13,769 nt of DNA from Planctomycetota bacterium (lineage in GTDB: Bacteria; Planctomycetota; Planctomycetia; Planctomycetales; Planctomycetaceae). The position numbers and the translations under genes are program-made. Where the stretch lies: the NCBI GenBank assembly GCA_024278285.1, contig JAJRTM010000810.1:1-13769 (forward strand). The letters are read 5' to 3'. The notes beneath the pieces were generated by a model. It searched no databases and was not told the DNA's origin. It worked only from the letters and a program-made list of their open reading frames with translations. Positions 7,957 to 13,769 of this stretch are shown here, piece after piece; position 1 is the stretch's first letter, and each line of letters starts with the position of its first letter.

Positions 7957-8742
7957 GTGTCTTTATTGGAGTGTGTGAATCTGGTCAAGGATTATCCGGG
8001 CGGCAAACGTGCTGTCGATGGAGTCAGTTTTAATATCGAACGGGGCGAAATTGTTGGATTACTCGGGCCAAACGGTGCAGGCAAAACGACAACATTTCGC
8101 ATGACATGCGGCTTGGTCGATCCGACAGAAGGGCATGTTTTATTGAACGGTATCGATGTTACCCAATGGCCGATGTACAAACGCGCGCGTCACGGAATGG
8201 GATATCTGCCGCAGGATGAATCGGTCTTCACAAAACTGACCGTGGCCCAGAATCTGGTTGCGATCCTGGAGTTCATGCCAATCAGTTCGCGAGATCGTAA
8301 ACGACGCATCGACGAACTACTTGGTCAGTTCGGCTTGTCCAGCATGAAAAAACAGACGGCTGGAACTCTTTCGGGCGGAGAACGCAGACGACTCGAAATC
8401 GCCAGATGTTTAGCCAGCGAACCGGAATTGATTCTTCTCGATGAACCATTTACAGGAATTGACCCCACGACCATTAACGACATTCAGGATATCATTTACG
8501 ATTTACGGGACCGCGGGATTTCGATTTTGCTTACCGACCACCGGGAACGAGAAACATTGACAATTACGGACCGCACGACAATCATCTGTGCAGGGCGGGT
8601 TCTGGTAACGGGAGATGTTGAAACGGTCCTCTCAAACCAGATGGCTCAACGAACGTACTTCGGACACCGGTTTGATGCCGATTCGATTATCCGCGAAAAA
8701 GAACAATTTCAGGTTGATAGCGATTTCCGTCGAGCCGCGTAA
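7957..8742 (+). CDS. lptB: LPS export ABC transporter ATP-binding protein LptB
   Basis: 261 residues from a GTG start with a strong ribosome binding site. LptB is the cytoplasmic ATPase of the LptB2FGC complex that extracts lipopolysaccharide from the inner membrane and drives it across the Lpt bridge. All ABC motifs are intact: Walker A GPNGAGKT (37-44), Q-loop Gln86 in LPQDESVF, signature LSGGE (138-142), Walker B ILLDEP (159-164) and switch His195 in TDHRERETL. LPQ(D/E)xS(V/I)F followed by KLTVxxNL is characteristic of LptB rather than of other ABC ATPases. Length is somewhat above the usual ~240 residues because of a charged C-terminal tail (about 238-261). lptA and lptC are not adjacent, unlike in enterobacteria. 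Only 35 bases separate it from the aminotransferase gene, suggesting co-transcription. Confidence 0.92.
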   Translation: MSLLECVNLVKDYPGGKRAVDGVSFNIERGEIVGLLGPNGAGKTTTFRMTCGLVDPTEGHVLLNGIDVTQWPMYKRARHGMGYLPQDESVFTKLTVAQNLVAILEFMPISSRDRKRRIDELLGQFGLSSMKKQTAGTLSGGERRRLEIARCLASEPELILLDEPFTGIDPTTINDIQDIIYDLRDRGISILLTDHRERETLTITDRTTIICAGRVLVTGDVETVLSNQMAQRTYFGHRFDADSIIREKEQFQVDSDFRRAA

Positions 8743-8777
8743 CAATTATTGAGACAAACAGAACAGAAGCAACAACA

Positions 8778-9884
8778 ATGAGCGAGCGATGGATTTCAGA
8801 ACGGATGCACCAGATCGATGCGTCCGGCATTCGGAAGGTTTTCGATTTAGCGGCGAACATGACCAACCCGGTCAACCTGAGTATCGGCCAGCCACATTTC
8901 GATACTCCTGAACCGATCAAAGAAGCATTCAAAAACGCGATTGATGAAGGCTACAACGCTTACAGTCAAACGCAGGGAATAAAACCACTCCTTGAACGCC
9001 TGCAAAAAAAAGTGGATGAAACCTATCATCACGATGACCGCAATCTGTTCATCAGTAGTGGCACGAGCGGTGCGTTAATGTTGGCGCTCTGCACATTGAT
9101 CAATCCCGGCGATGAAGTCATTGTGTTCGATCCCTGGTTTGTCATGTACAAACATTTGACGACACTCGCGGGTGGCAAGGTTGTTGAAATCGATACGTAT
9201 CCCGATTTCCAGATTGATTTGGATAAAGTTCGGGCAGCGATTACAGATCGTACCAAGGTGATTCTGTTTAACAGCCCGAGCAATCCGACTGGTTCGATCG
9301 CCTCTGTTGAAGAAGTGAAGGGATTGGCAAAGCTTGCTGCGGAAAAAGATATCGCGCTGATCAGTGATGAAATCTATCACCAGTTCTGTTACGACAAACC
9401 GTTCGTCAGCCCGGCTGAGTTTAATGATCAGACAATTGTGATCGACGGCTTCAGCAAATCGCATTCGATGACCGGGCACCGCGTCGGTTATTGCCACGGG
9501 CCACAACATCTGATTCAGCAAATGCTGAAGCTGCAACAGTTTACGTTCGTTTGTGCGCCTCATCCGGCCCAGTGGGCTGCTTTGAAAGCGTGTGATGTTG
9601 ATATGTCAGCAGAGGTTGAGCAGTACAAGAAAAAACGCGAATTTATGCTTGCTGAATTGAGTGATTATGATATCCGTGGTTCTGATGGTGCGTTTTATCT
9701 GTTTGTCAAAGCTCCCTGGGGAACGGGGGCGGAATTTGTGACCGAAGCGATTGCTCGAAATTTGTTGATTATTCCCGGCAATGTTTTCAGCAGTCAGGAT
9801 ACTCACTTTCGCATTTCGTACGCAGCCGAGCAGGAAACACTTGAACGCGGCGTGGAAATTCTCAAAGAATTACGAAAACGTTAA
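8778..9884 (+). CDS. Pyridoxal-phosphate-dependent aminotransferase, class I/II
   Basis: 368 residues, fold-type I aminotransferase of the aspartate aminotransferase superfamily. It moves an amino group between an amino acid and a 2-oxo acid in the cytoplasm. Visible residues: GQPHFDTP near the N-terminus, SGTSGAL (phosphate-cup region), Asn169 in NSPSNPTG, Asp197 and Tyr200 in ISDEIYH (cofactor ring contacts), Schiff-base Lys227 in FSKSHSMTGHRVGY, and substrate-carboxylate Arg345 in HFRISYA. Length is slightly short for the family (about 380-400) but all core motifs are present. Sequence alone does not decide the donor; aspartate, aromatic or methionine transaminase roles are all possible, so no symbol is given. 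The start ATG 8778 has no obvious Shine-Dalgarno. It lies 35 bases after lptB and 18 bases before nnrE. Confidence 0.93.
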   Translation: MSERWISERMHQIDASGIRKVFDLAANMTNPVNLSIGQPHFDTPEPIKEAFKNAIDEGYNAYSQTQGIKPLLERLQKKVDETYHHDDRNLFISSGTSGALMLALCTLINPGDEVIVFDPWFVMYKHLTTLAGGKVVEIDTYPDFQIDLDKVRAAITDRTKVILFNSPSNPTGSIASVEEVKGLAKLAAEKDIALISDEIYHQFCYDKPFVSPAEFNDQTIVIDGFSKSHSMTGHRVGYCHGPQHLIQQMLKLQQFTFVCAPHPAQWAALKACDVDMSAEVEQYKKKREFMLAELSDYDIRGSDGAFYLFVKAPWGTGAEFVTEAIARNLLIIPGNVFSSQDTHFRISYAAEQETLERGVEILKELRKR

Positions 9885-9902
9885 CGATAACCGAGCAACA
9901 GT

Positions 9903-10586
9903 ATGTGTTTGATCCTAACGCAAAATCAAGTTCGTGAAGTTGATCGGATTGCGATCAACCAGTTCGGTATTCCCGGCGTTGTGCTCATGGAGAATGCCGG
10001 TCGAGGTTGTGCAGAACTGCTGATGGCGCAAAAACCAAAAGGCCCAGTCACCATTGTCGCTGGCAAAGGAAACAATGCCGGGGATGGGTTTGTGATCGCT
10101 CGCTTTTTGCATAACCAGAAGATTGATGTTCGAATACTCCTTCTTTCTTCGCCAGAACAGTTGCCCGGCGATGCTGCAATCAACTGGAAAATTGCAGAGA
10201 AAATGCAGATCCCTTTTCTGCTGATCGATTCAGTAGAAGAACTGGACGATAACAACTGGCTGCAAGAGTCGTCCTGGATTGTTGATGCGTTACTCGGAAC
10301 CGGTTTGCAAGGGGAAGTCCGTGAACCTTTTCGTTCCGTGATTGCTCACATCAACAAAGCAAAAGAGGCAGGAGTCAATGTTTTTGCAATTGATATTCCT
10401 TCGGGACTGCATTGCGATACCGGCGAAATTCTGGGAGAAGCGATCCAGGCTGATATCACTGCAACATTTGTCGCGACCAAACCGGGATTACTAAATGGCG
10501 ATGGGCCAGAACTTTGCGGCGAAATTCATGTCATCGATATCGGCGTCCCCCAAGCAGTGATTGCCCAGGTGCAATCTTTGAAATAA
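9903..10586 (+). CDS. nnrE: NAD(P)H-hydrate epimerase NnrE (stand-alone YjeF N-terminal domain)
   Basis: 227 residues. The enzyme interconverts R and S forms of hydrated NAD(P)H (NADHX/NADPHX) so that the S-specific dehydratase can repair them. Family motifs: VLMENAGRG (27-35), GKGNNAGDG (54-62, nucleotide and K+ binding), VDALLGTGLQG, and IDIPSGL with the probable catalytic Asp164. The C-terminal ATGLL/NATKPGL-like stretch reads TFVATKPGLL. The chain stops at the end of the epimerase domain, so the ADP/ATP-dependent dehydratase domain (NnrD), fused in many bacteria, is absent here and must be encoded elsewhere. It begins 18 bases after the aminotransferase and is likely translated from the same message; its Shine-Dalgarno is weak. 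Confidence 0.93.
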   Translation: MCLILTQNQVREVDRIAINQFGIPGVVLMENAGRGCAELLMAQKPKGPVTIVAGKGNNAGDGFVIARFLHNQKIDVRILLLSSPEQLPGDAAINWKIAEKMQIPFLLIDSVEELDDNNWLQESSWIVDALLGTGLQGEVREPFRSVIAHINKAKEAGVNVFAIDIPSGLHCDTGEILGEAIQADITATFVATKPGLLNGDGPELCGEIHVIDIGVPQAVIAQVQSLK

Positions 10587-10600
10587 GAAGTAACTGTTTC

Positions 10601-10701
10601 GTGTGCCACGGCTCTGTGAGCCGTGCTGCGATGGAGTGAGAATATTTTGTTGAAATCAAGCTTGATTTTCAGTTTGCACGGCTCACAGAGCCGTCGCACA
10701 C
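10601..10701. repeat. Inverted pair of REP-like hairpins (family B)
   Basis: Arms 10601-10626 and 10676-10701 are reverse complements over 26 bases with one mismatch, separated by 49 bases. Each arm contains a small hairpin ACGGCTC-TGT-GAGCCGT. Stem length and the CTGTG apex match family A at 6908-6977, although the stem sequence differs. It lies 14 bases after the nnrE stop codon and may also stabilise or end that transcript. Confidence 0.78.
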
Positions 10702-10845
10702 ACCGCGGAATGCAAGAACCAAGGCGCAACAGTACCAATAACAACAACTTAATAAATTTAACTGCACAGGCCCACTACCCGCGGACAATCGCCTATCATG
10801 GTTCTTCCTCAATTTTAATGGCTGAAGATCTGAAAAAGCCATTAA
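10702..10845. other. Intergenic stretch with no recognisable gene
   Basis: Between the family B repeat and the YHS remnant. The plus-strand frame starting at 10623 runs through it, but that frame begins inside the repeat and shows no domain, signal peptide or Shine-Dalgarno. Nothing else was recognised. Confidence 0.4.
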
Positions 10846-10983
10846 GTTCTGCGAAGAACCTACAAAAATGATATTGATTCAGCTTCTGCCGAGCACACGT
10901 TCTACTTCTGTTCATCGGGTTGCCATGAGGCATTCATCGCTGATCCAGAACGATATATTTCAGGCCAACAAAGAGTCTCGTGA
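10846..10983 (+). pseudogene. Remnant of a YHS-domain (metal-binding) protein
   Basis: In the frame ending at TGA 10981-10983 the translation contains DIDSASAEHTFYFCSSGC (10870-10923) followed by HEAFIADPERYIS. The FYFCSxxC...F..DPExY pattern is the C-terminal half of the YHS domain, a small metal-associated module often found with copper or heavy-metal P-type ATPases. There is no ATG, GTG or TTG in this frame before the motif, because an in-frame TAA lies at 10843-10845. The usual DPVCGM half is missing. In the next frame the sequence reads EPTKM directly before the motif, so a one-base loss near 10869 (ATGGAT reduced to ATGAT) would explain the break. I read it as a decayed gene; a sequencing error is the alternative. 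Confidence 0.55.
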
Positions 10984-11056
10984 AGAACCAGCAGGGCTGC
11001 TGCATCTAACATTGCAACAGGCGTGCCACAATCGCGGACTCTTGTTGCGAGCCAGA

Positions 11057-11077
11057 GAATCGACATGTTGTCGATTC
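11057..11077. promoter_or_regulatory. Inverted repeat upstream of the Cys-pair protein gene (possible operator)
   Basis: Perfect 8-base arms GAATCGAC (11057-11064) and GTCGATTC (11070-11077) around a 5-base spacer, 41 bases before the start ATG 11119. The dyad is the size of a dimeric regulator's operator and could alternatively form a leader hairpin. The regulator is unknown. Confidence 0.4.
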
Positions 11078-11103
11078 GGTCCCGAGTGATGACACCTTAC
11101 TTT

Positions 11104-11111
11104 GAGGGAGG
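11104..11111 (+). promoter_or_regulatory. Ribosome binding site fixing the start of the Cys-pair protein
   Basis: GAGGGAGG ends seven bases before ATG 11119. Upstream in-frame ATGs (for example 11023) would put this site and the dyad at 11057-11077 inside the gene and bury the signal peptide, so they are rejected. Confidence 0.8.
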
Positions 11112-11118
11112 CTTCGAA

Positions 11119-11709
11119 ATGTCTGTATCGCACACGAAAAATAGGCTATCTGGAGTAAACAAGCTTCTTTTTTGCCTCGCCCTGGCAGTGGTTGCGGCCC
11201 CTTCTTTATCGAACTCTGCGGATGCTCAAGGGCATCCACGTAGTACATCGAGTCGCAGGTTACATCCCGGGAAAGGTTATTGGTCAAGCCAGCGTGCTTC
11301 TCGAAGTATTCGGCACGCACAGGACTACTCACGAGATTTGTATCGGTATTCAGGCCAGAAAAATAATGTGACCCCGGAAATTGCAAAAACAGAATCGGCA
11401 GGCTTGGGGAAGAATATTGAATCAGCCAAAAAAGAACTGACTGCATTGGCTAAACAATATGAAGGAGACAAAGAAGTCCAGGATGCGATAAAGGAAATCA
11501 ACAAGCATCTTGCCAACGCAGGCGATACGCATGGAAATTTACACGGCGAATGCTGTAAAGATATGCCGGATGGCGATTCCGTTATGGACTGCTGCAGCAA
11601 TATCACCAAAGAACTGGAAAAAGCAGAAGCTGAGCACAAGGCACTAATGCGATTGCTTGCGAAAAGAAAACAAGCCAGTCAGCCAAAGAAGAAAAAAACG
11701 GACAAGTAA
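11119..11709 (+). CDS. Small exported protein with paired cysteines (unknown function, possible metal binder)
   Basis: 196 residues from ATG 11119. Signal peptide 1-36 (hydrophobic core LLFCLALAVVAA, cleavage ADA|QG). A basic, Ser/Arg/Tyr-rich segment follows at about 38-78 (RRLHPGKGYWSSQRASRSIRH), then two helical stretches: about 88-135 and about 160-196, the latter ending in a Lys-rich tail. The turn between them holds H138GNLHGECC146, then eleven residues to CC at 158-159 (MDCCSNITKEL). Clustered Cys and His in an exported helical hairpin suggest soft-metal (copper-like) binding or disulphides; this is inference, and I do not recognise a named family. The next gene begins 75 bases downstream after a palindrome. 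A strong ribosome binding site and an upstream dyad suggest regulated, good expression. Confidence 0.85.
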   Translation: MSVSHTKNRLSGVNKLLFCLALAVVAAPSLSNSADAQGHPRSTSSRRLHPGKGYWSSQRASRSIRHAQDYSRDLYRYSGQKNNVTPEIAKTESAGLGKNIESAKKELTALAKQYEGDKEVQDAIKEINKHLANAGDTHGNLHGECCKDMPDGDSVMDCCSNITKELEKAEAEHKALMRLLAKRKQASQPKKKKTDK

Positions 11710-11729
11710 TTACGAAGGCATTCCTCTCG

Positions 11730-11749
11730 GGGTCCACAATTGTGGACCC
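11730..11749. repeat. 20-base perfect palindrome (single REP-like element or terminator)
   Basis: A complete palindrome whose left half is GGGTCCACAA, located 20 bases after the stop of the Cys-pair gene and 35 bases before the next start. The GGGTCC...GGACCC outer bases match family A at 6908-6977. It could be an unpaired copy of the same repeat or a weak transcript end; there is no T-run after it. Confidence 0.6.
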
Positions 11750-11784
11750 TGTCTCTACTTCTGGAACGATAATTGGAACATAAA

Positions 11785-12588
11785 ATGAAGTCTTTCTCAA
11801 TAAATTACATTGCTCAAAAGATTCAGATTGCTTTGGCTGGATGCCTGCTTCTGGTCGTATTTCTTCCTGCTCCGGTGATCGCACAAGTTAATCAAGGGAA
11901 TCAGACACTGGCTGCTCAACTCCGTGAACTCCAGGCTAAAGTAGATAAACTGGAAGTAGAATTGAAGAAAAGCTCCAAGATGCAGGGCAAAGCGATGCCT
12001 GGAATGGGGATGAAAAAAGGAATGGGAATGTCGGCGATGGCGGGCAAAGAAATGATGAGCAAAAAGAAAGCGATGGTGGGTGATCAGAAAAAAATGGCGT
12101 CAGGCATGGGAATGTCTGGCAAAAAGAAAATGGGAATGTCCGGCATGGCGATGATGGGCAAAGTAAAAGGGACCGACAAAATGCAGGTTTCATCAGCACT
12201 GCCTGGGTTTGCCGGTGCGTCGCACATTTATCATATTGGTGCCACCAGCTTTTTTCTTGATCATTCCGAGCACATCGTATTGACGCAGGAGCAACAACTC
12301 AAATTAAATCAGATAAAAGAAAAAACTTTACTCGAACAGGCGACTTTTGAGCGTACAATCGCTCAGGCAGAACAGGAATTGTGGGTTTTAACCGGTTCCG
12401 ATAAACCAGATGCAGCAAAAATTGAAGCGAAGATTCGTGACATCGAAAAACAAAGTGGCGAGAAACGAATCGCCTTTATCCGTGCGGTTGGCGAAGCAGC
12501 CAAAGTTCTTACCGACGAACAAAGAAAAGCACTTGTCGGAACATTGCCGGCAGATCATGATGATGCAGGTACACAGAATTCGAATTAA
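11785..12588 (+). CDS. Exported Met-rich LTxxQ (Spy/CpxP/ZraP-like) protein
   Basis: 267 residues from ATG 11785, with GGAA just upstream; a TTG at 11773 is in frame but less likely. Signal peptide 1-33 (cleavage VIA|Q). A short coiled coil at about 43-64 (LAAQLRELQAKVDKLEVELKK) is followed by a low-complexity Met/Lys/Gly region 66-133 with 19 Met in 68 residues, many as GMGM or MGMSG. The C-terminal half (about 155-255) is helical with two LTxxQ motifs, LTQEQ at 166 and LTDEQ at 242, the signature of the periplasmic Spy/CpxP and zinc/heavy-metal-resistance families. Related proteins act as envelope chaperones or metal sensors. Met-rich stretches are typical Cu(I)/Ag(I) ligands in other proteins, so copper handling is a reasonable inference. 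The Met-rich insert is not part of the usual LTxxQ family. Confidence 0.88.
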   Translation: MKSFSINYIAQKIQIALAGCLLLVVFLPAPVIAQVNQGNQTLAAQLRELQAKVDKLEVELKKSSKMQGKAMPGMGMKKGMGMSAMAGKEMMSKKKAMVGDQKKMASGMGMSGKKKMGMSGMAMMGKVKGTDKMQVSSALPGFAGASHIYHIGATSFFLDHSEHIVLTQEQQLKLNQIKEKTLLEQATFERTIAQAEQELWVLTGSDKPDAAKIEAKIRDIEKQSGEKRIAFIRAVGEAAKVLTDEQRKALVGTLPADHDDAGTQNSN

Positions 12589-12630
12589 ATCCAGTTGCAT
12601 CGTACTGGTAACGAGTGGATTATCTTCCCA

Positions 12631-13769
12631 ATGACAAAAAATTACTTAGTCGGTTTTGCAATGGATAAAAAAAGACCAGGCGAGCCGGGGGTGTTAACCC
12701 CCTGGTCACTACGCTTTGTCGCATTCGGCATCTCAAAAATCCGGGCCATCACTGGCCCGGCTCGCCTGCGATATGCTTTGGCTCTGTTGCTCTTTTGTGG
12801 GTCGGTTCTCAATGCTTCCGTCATCTTCGGGCAGGGTCCGAAAGGTGGGGGGCATTTAGGACATCATCCAGGGCAAGGAGGCCCTCCGGATGGTGCGGGC
12901 CCTCAAAATGCCGGACCTGCAGGAAAAGGTGGCGGCATGGGCGGTGGCGGCGGTATGATGGGCGGTAAAGGTGGCGGTGGGATGGATGGCATGATGAAGA
13001 AAATGGGTGCCCCCAAGCCTAAAGAGATGTATCCCCGACTGATGGACTTGCCGGATTTGCCATTGGAGGAACGGGTTCAAATTGAACAGGAAGCCCACCA
13101 GCGGATGATGGAAGGGACGGCGCTCCTTTCTGAAGGATTGGGCGAATTATCAATCGCTGCCTCGATTGAAGATTTTGCAGCGATGCAAATCGCTACTGCG
13201 AAAATGCGTGAAGGGCTTTCTCGTTTTGAAAGTGGCCTGGCTGCAAATCGCGCACTGGCTGAAGGAAAAGCTCCCCGCAATGTGGCGCTCACCTGGTTCA
13301 AACGTGAAATGAGTTTGCTCCCTCCCGCTGCTGCTCCGTCTGGTTTTCGTTTTTTCGGCATGACGTTGTTTCACACGTCAATAATGCTACTACTTGTTCT
13401 TTTTACTGCGCTCATGATCTGGATGTACTTTTTCAAGATGCGGCGAGCGGCAGCACTATTGGAAAAACTGACGGCTGCAAAACCGGGAACGCCGGCAACA
13501 TCGCCCGTGATTTCTGATTCGGCCCAAACAGTCACTCCCTCTGTCGATTCAAAACCATCTGTTTCGCAAAACAGACCATCGACCGCAACAGATTCCTCAA
13601 CAGAAACGACATCAGCATCTGATGCAGTCGCTGTGGATGATTGCTGTGCAGAATCGTCCGTTGCTTGTGAATCAGAAAGTGAGACGTCTGAGCGTCCAGA
13701 TATATCGCAAGGACTGCTGCGTGTTGCCAAGCGAAAATTGTGTCGGCTGCGCGTGGCTCGCATTTATCA
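12631..13769 (+). CDS. Gly/Met-rich membrane protein, C-terminus outside window
   Basis: Open from ATG 12631 (alternative in-frame ATG 12661) to the right edge, about 379 codons. Numbered from 12661: hydrophobic signal-like segment at 38-56 (YALALLLFCGSVLNASVIF) after an unusually long basic N-region; Gly/Met/His-rich segment about 59-120 (KGGGMGGGGGMMGGKGGGGM); helical region about 125-215 with no motif I know; transmembrane helix about 238-258 (FHTSIMLLLVLFTALMIWMYFF); then a Ser/Thr-rich linker with DDCCAESSVACESE. The N-terminal 35 codons coincide with a REP-like element (12677-12768), so the true start is uncertain. It follows the Met-rich gene by 42 bases and probably shares its transcript. 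The continuation might be an efflux-adaptor or similar domain, but that cannot be seen here. Confidence 0.75.
   Translation, partial: MTKNYLVGFAMDKKRPGEPGVLTPWSLRFVAFGISKIRAITGPARLRYALALLLFCGSVLNASVIFGQGPKGGGHLGHHPGQGGPPDGAGPQNAGPAGKGGGMGGGGGMMGGKGGGGMDGMMKKMGAPKPKEMYPRLMDLPDLPLEERVQIEQEAHQRMMEGTALLSEGLGELSIAASIEDFAAMQIATAKMREGLSRFESGLAANRALAEGKAPRNVALTWFKREMSLLPPAAAPSGFRFFGMTLFHTSIMLLLVLFTALMIWMYFFKMRRAAALLEKLTAAKPGTPATSPVISDSAQTVTPSVDSKPSVSQNRPSTATDSSTETTSASDAVAVDDCCAESSVACESESETSERPDISQGLLRVAKRKLCRLRVARIY
12677..12768. repeat. REP-like inverted repeat inside the 5' coding region of the last gene (family C)
   Basis: Outer arms 12677-12689 (CAGGCGAGCCGGG) and 12756-12768 are perfect reverse complements. 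Each side also contains its own hairpin: GGGGGT-GTTA-ACCCCC at 12687-12702 and CCGGGCCA-TCAC-TGGCCCGG at 12741-12760. The layout (two small hairpins in opposite orientation, about 90 bases overall) parallels families A and B. Unlike them it is read through in frame, without a stop, by the surrounding gene. Confidence 0.75.

Noticed and set aside
9075..9563. 162-codon minus-strand ORF
   Set aside because: Opposite strand of the aminotransferase core, which has all catalytic residues in the plus frame.
10623..10871. 82-codon plus-strand ORF after nnrE
   Set aside because: Starts inside a REP-like repeat, has no domain or ribosome binding site and ends in the YHS remnant region in another frame.
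11023..11118. Upstream ATG starts for the Cys-pair protein
   Set aside because: They would bury the signal peptide and place both the dyad and the GAGGGAGG site inside the gene.
13371..13763. 130-codon minus-strand ORF at the right edge
   Set aside because: Antisense to the Ser/Thr-rich linker of the membrane protein; low-complexity composition explains the open frame and no domain is seen.
1..13769. CRISPR arrays, tRNA or rRNA genes, complete insertion sequences
   Set aside because: No regularly spaced direct repeats, no cloverleaf or rRNA-like segment and no transposase reading frame were seen on either strand.

Overview
The window looks like chromosomal DNA from a planctomycete (PVC superphylum). 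The main evidence is two very large, exported, divergently transcribed haem proteins with architectures typical of that group. One joins an SGNH-like domain, a Pirellula/Verrucomicrobium-type propeller, HEAT-like helices, an azurin-like domain and a CxxCH cytochrome. The other joins a planctomycete-type cytochrome c, a WD40 propeller and a PPC domain. Several intergenic palindromic (REP-like) elements add to this impression. Genus and species cannot be told from the sequence.

Layout. (1) 1-3654, minus strand: a 5'-complete gene running off the left edge, encoding the multidomain SGNH/propeller/azurin/cytochrome protein. (2) 3655-3972: divergent intergenic region. (3) 3973-6825, plus: the cytochrome c/WD40/PPC protein. 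(4) 6826-6993: a pair of inverted REP-like hairpins between convergent genes. (5) 6994-7755, minus: a membrane-anchored TPR protein. (6) 7957-10586, plus: a tight three-gene run of lptB (LPS-export ATPase), a PLP aminotransferase and nnrE (NAD(P)HX epimerase). (7) 10587-11118: a second inverted REP-like pair, a decayed YHS-domain reading frame and an inverted repeat just before the next gene. (8) 11119 to the right edge, plus: three exported proteins in a row. These are a small protein with two Cys-Cys pairs and nearby His, a Met-rich LTxxQ (Spy/CpxP/ZraP-like) protein, and a Gly/Met-rich membrane protein that runs off the right edge.

How the genes work together. The left part is envelope redox and surface biology: two exported c-type haem proteins, one with its own blue-copper domain. 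The middle is housekeeping: lipopolysaccharide export, amino-acid metabolism and cofactor repair. The right part reads as a candidate envelope metal-handling locus (copper or another soft metal), inferred from Met/Cys/His-rich exported proteins, an LTxxQ fold and a YHS remnant. No transporter is visible in the window, so that assignment is inference.

The least ordinary signals are the single-chain azurin-cytochrome fusion carrying a catalytically degraded SGNH domain, the recurring palindromic elements with a common hairpin design, and one such element read through as the N-terminal coding sequence of the last gene.
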